A stretch of 29,110 bases of DNA, from positions 1-29,110 of IMG/VR virus record IMGVR_UViG_3300050821_001117; one strand, written 5' to 3'. This DNA comes from a virus. Positions 28,746 through 29,110 of the stretch are shown here, piece by piece. The stretch's first letter is position 1; every line of letters begins with the position of its first letter. The position numbers and the translations under genes are program-made. The notes under the pieces were generated by a model. That model saw only the letters and a program-made list of their open reading frames with translations, made no database searches and had not been told where the DNA came from.

Positions 28746-29110
28746 ATGAACGCAATAACAACACAACCAGAAGACACGGCGCAATTGCCGGCACAAGTAC
28801 ATGTCGCCACAAGTGAAGAAGGTACTTTGATGAACCTGATCGCCAAGATGGCGACAGACCCACAAGCTGATGTGCCAAAACTGGAACGCCTCATTAAGCT
28901 TCGTAATGACGAAATCGCCGCACGCGCTAAGCGTGAATACGATGAAGCATTCGTTCAGATGAAGCCGCATCTGCCAAAGATTATCAGCACGCACGACAAC
29001 ACTCAGACAAAATCCAAATATGCGAAGATGGAAGATATTAACGTCAAGATTGATCCAGTACTCTCACGCTTCGGGTTTGGCACAGCATCGAAGGTTATAA
29101 GCCAAACAGC
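28746..29110 (+). CDS. erf: ERF-type single-strand annealing protein, partial (3' end outside window)
   Basis: The ATG at 28746 is preceded by AGGGGGATAAA. The 121 codons in the window contain a variable N-terminus with EEGTLMNLIAKMATDPQADV, then KLRNDEIAARAKREYDEAFV and QMKPHLPKIISTHDN. The signature KSKYAKMEDINVKIDPVLSR and FGFGTASKV follows, diagnostic of the ERF superfamily of phage recombinases (P22 Erf). The protein anneals complementary single strands for recombination and circularisation. The C-terminal half is not in the window. It is part of the rightward early operon. Confidence 0.9.
   Translation, partial: MNAITTQPEDTAQLPAQVHVATSEEGTLMNLIAKMATDPQADVPKLERLIKLRNDEIAARAKREYDEAFVQMKPHLPKIISTHDNTQTKSKYAKMEDINVKIDPVLSRFGFGTASKVISQT

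Noticed and set aside
1-29110. CRISPR array, tRNA, insertion sequence, integrase, holin or endolysin
   Set aside because: I found no repeat-spacer pattern, cloverleaf, transposase or inverted ends, and no lysis or integration motifs in any gene read.

Overview
The window is part of a temperate tailed-phage (or prophage) genome with short-tail (podovirus-type) head and tail genes. The host is most likely an alphaproteobacterium. Host clues are a stand-alone GcrA-type C-terminal domain, a TPR-glycosyltransferase of a kind common in alphaproteobacteria, and an N4-gp56-type major capsid protein paired with P22-like portal and tail-hub proteins. No integrase, att site, tRNA, holin, endolysin or CRISPR array is visible, so integration and lysis genes, if present, lie outside. 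Base composition is moderate by eye, except for an AT-rich immunity region and one GC-rich small gene.

Layout from left to right. Positions 1-22815 are essentially all leftward virion and packaging genes. Read in transcription order (right to left) they are: small and large terminase (23084-21547), four small genes, a fibre-like gene, portal, scaffold, two small genes, a 186-nt leader, major capsid protein, a decoration-like protein, a head-tail adaptor, a P22 gp10-like hub carrying an inserted domain, a TPR-glycosyltransferase, small virion proteins, a GNAT-like protein, an HNH homing endonuclease, an S74-chaperone protein, two large Gln/Ala-rich proteins (possible ejection proteins), a small fibre, and a long fibre that runs off the left edge. 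Most genes are coupled by ATGA, GTGA, TGATG or short overlaps.

Positions 23103-27205 hold the leftward early genes: a Cro-like HTH protein, small membrane peptides, a RusA resolvase, an unknown protein, a GcrA-SID-like mini-protein, a replication initiator, a helicase-loader-like gene overlapping the initiator by 299 nt, an HNH-type nuclease, a 49-aa ribbon-helix-helix-like protein, and a winged-helix/zinc protein just upstream of the terminase. One 57-aa gene (26516-26689) is inverted within this block.

Positions 27206-28243 are the immunity region. An S24-type repressor gene is flanked by two promoters that fire outward, each with a TTGACT -35. Both carry the identical operator core ATAGGAATAGTCCTAT, and a further copy with the same arms lies beside the right promoter. 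Repressor bound on both sides could shut off the leftward (cro, replication, late) and rightward operons, possibly by looping about 1 kb. The rightward operon begins with a GC-rich small gene, two small membrane proteins and an ERF-type single-strand annealing protein that runs off the right edge.
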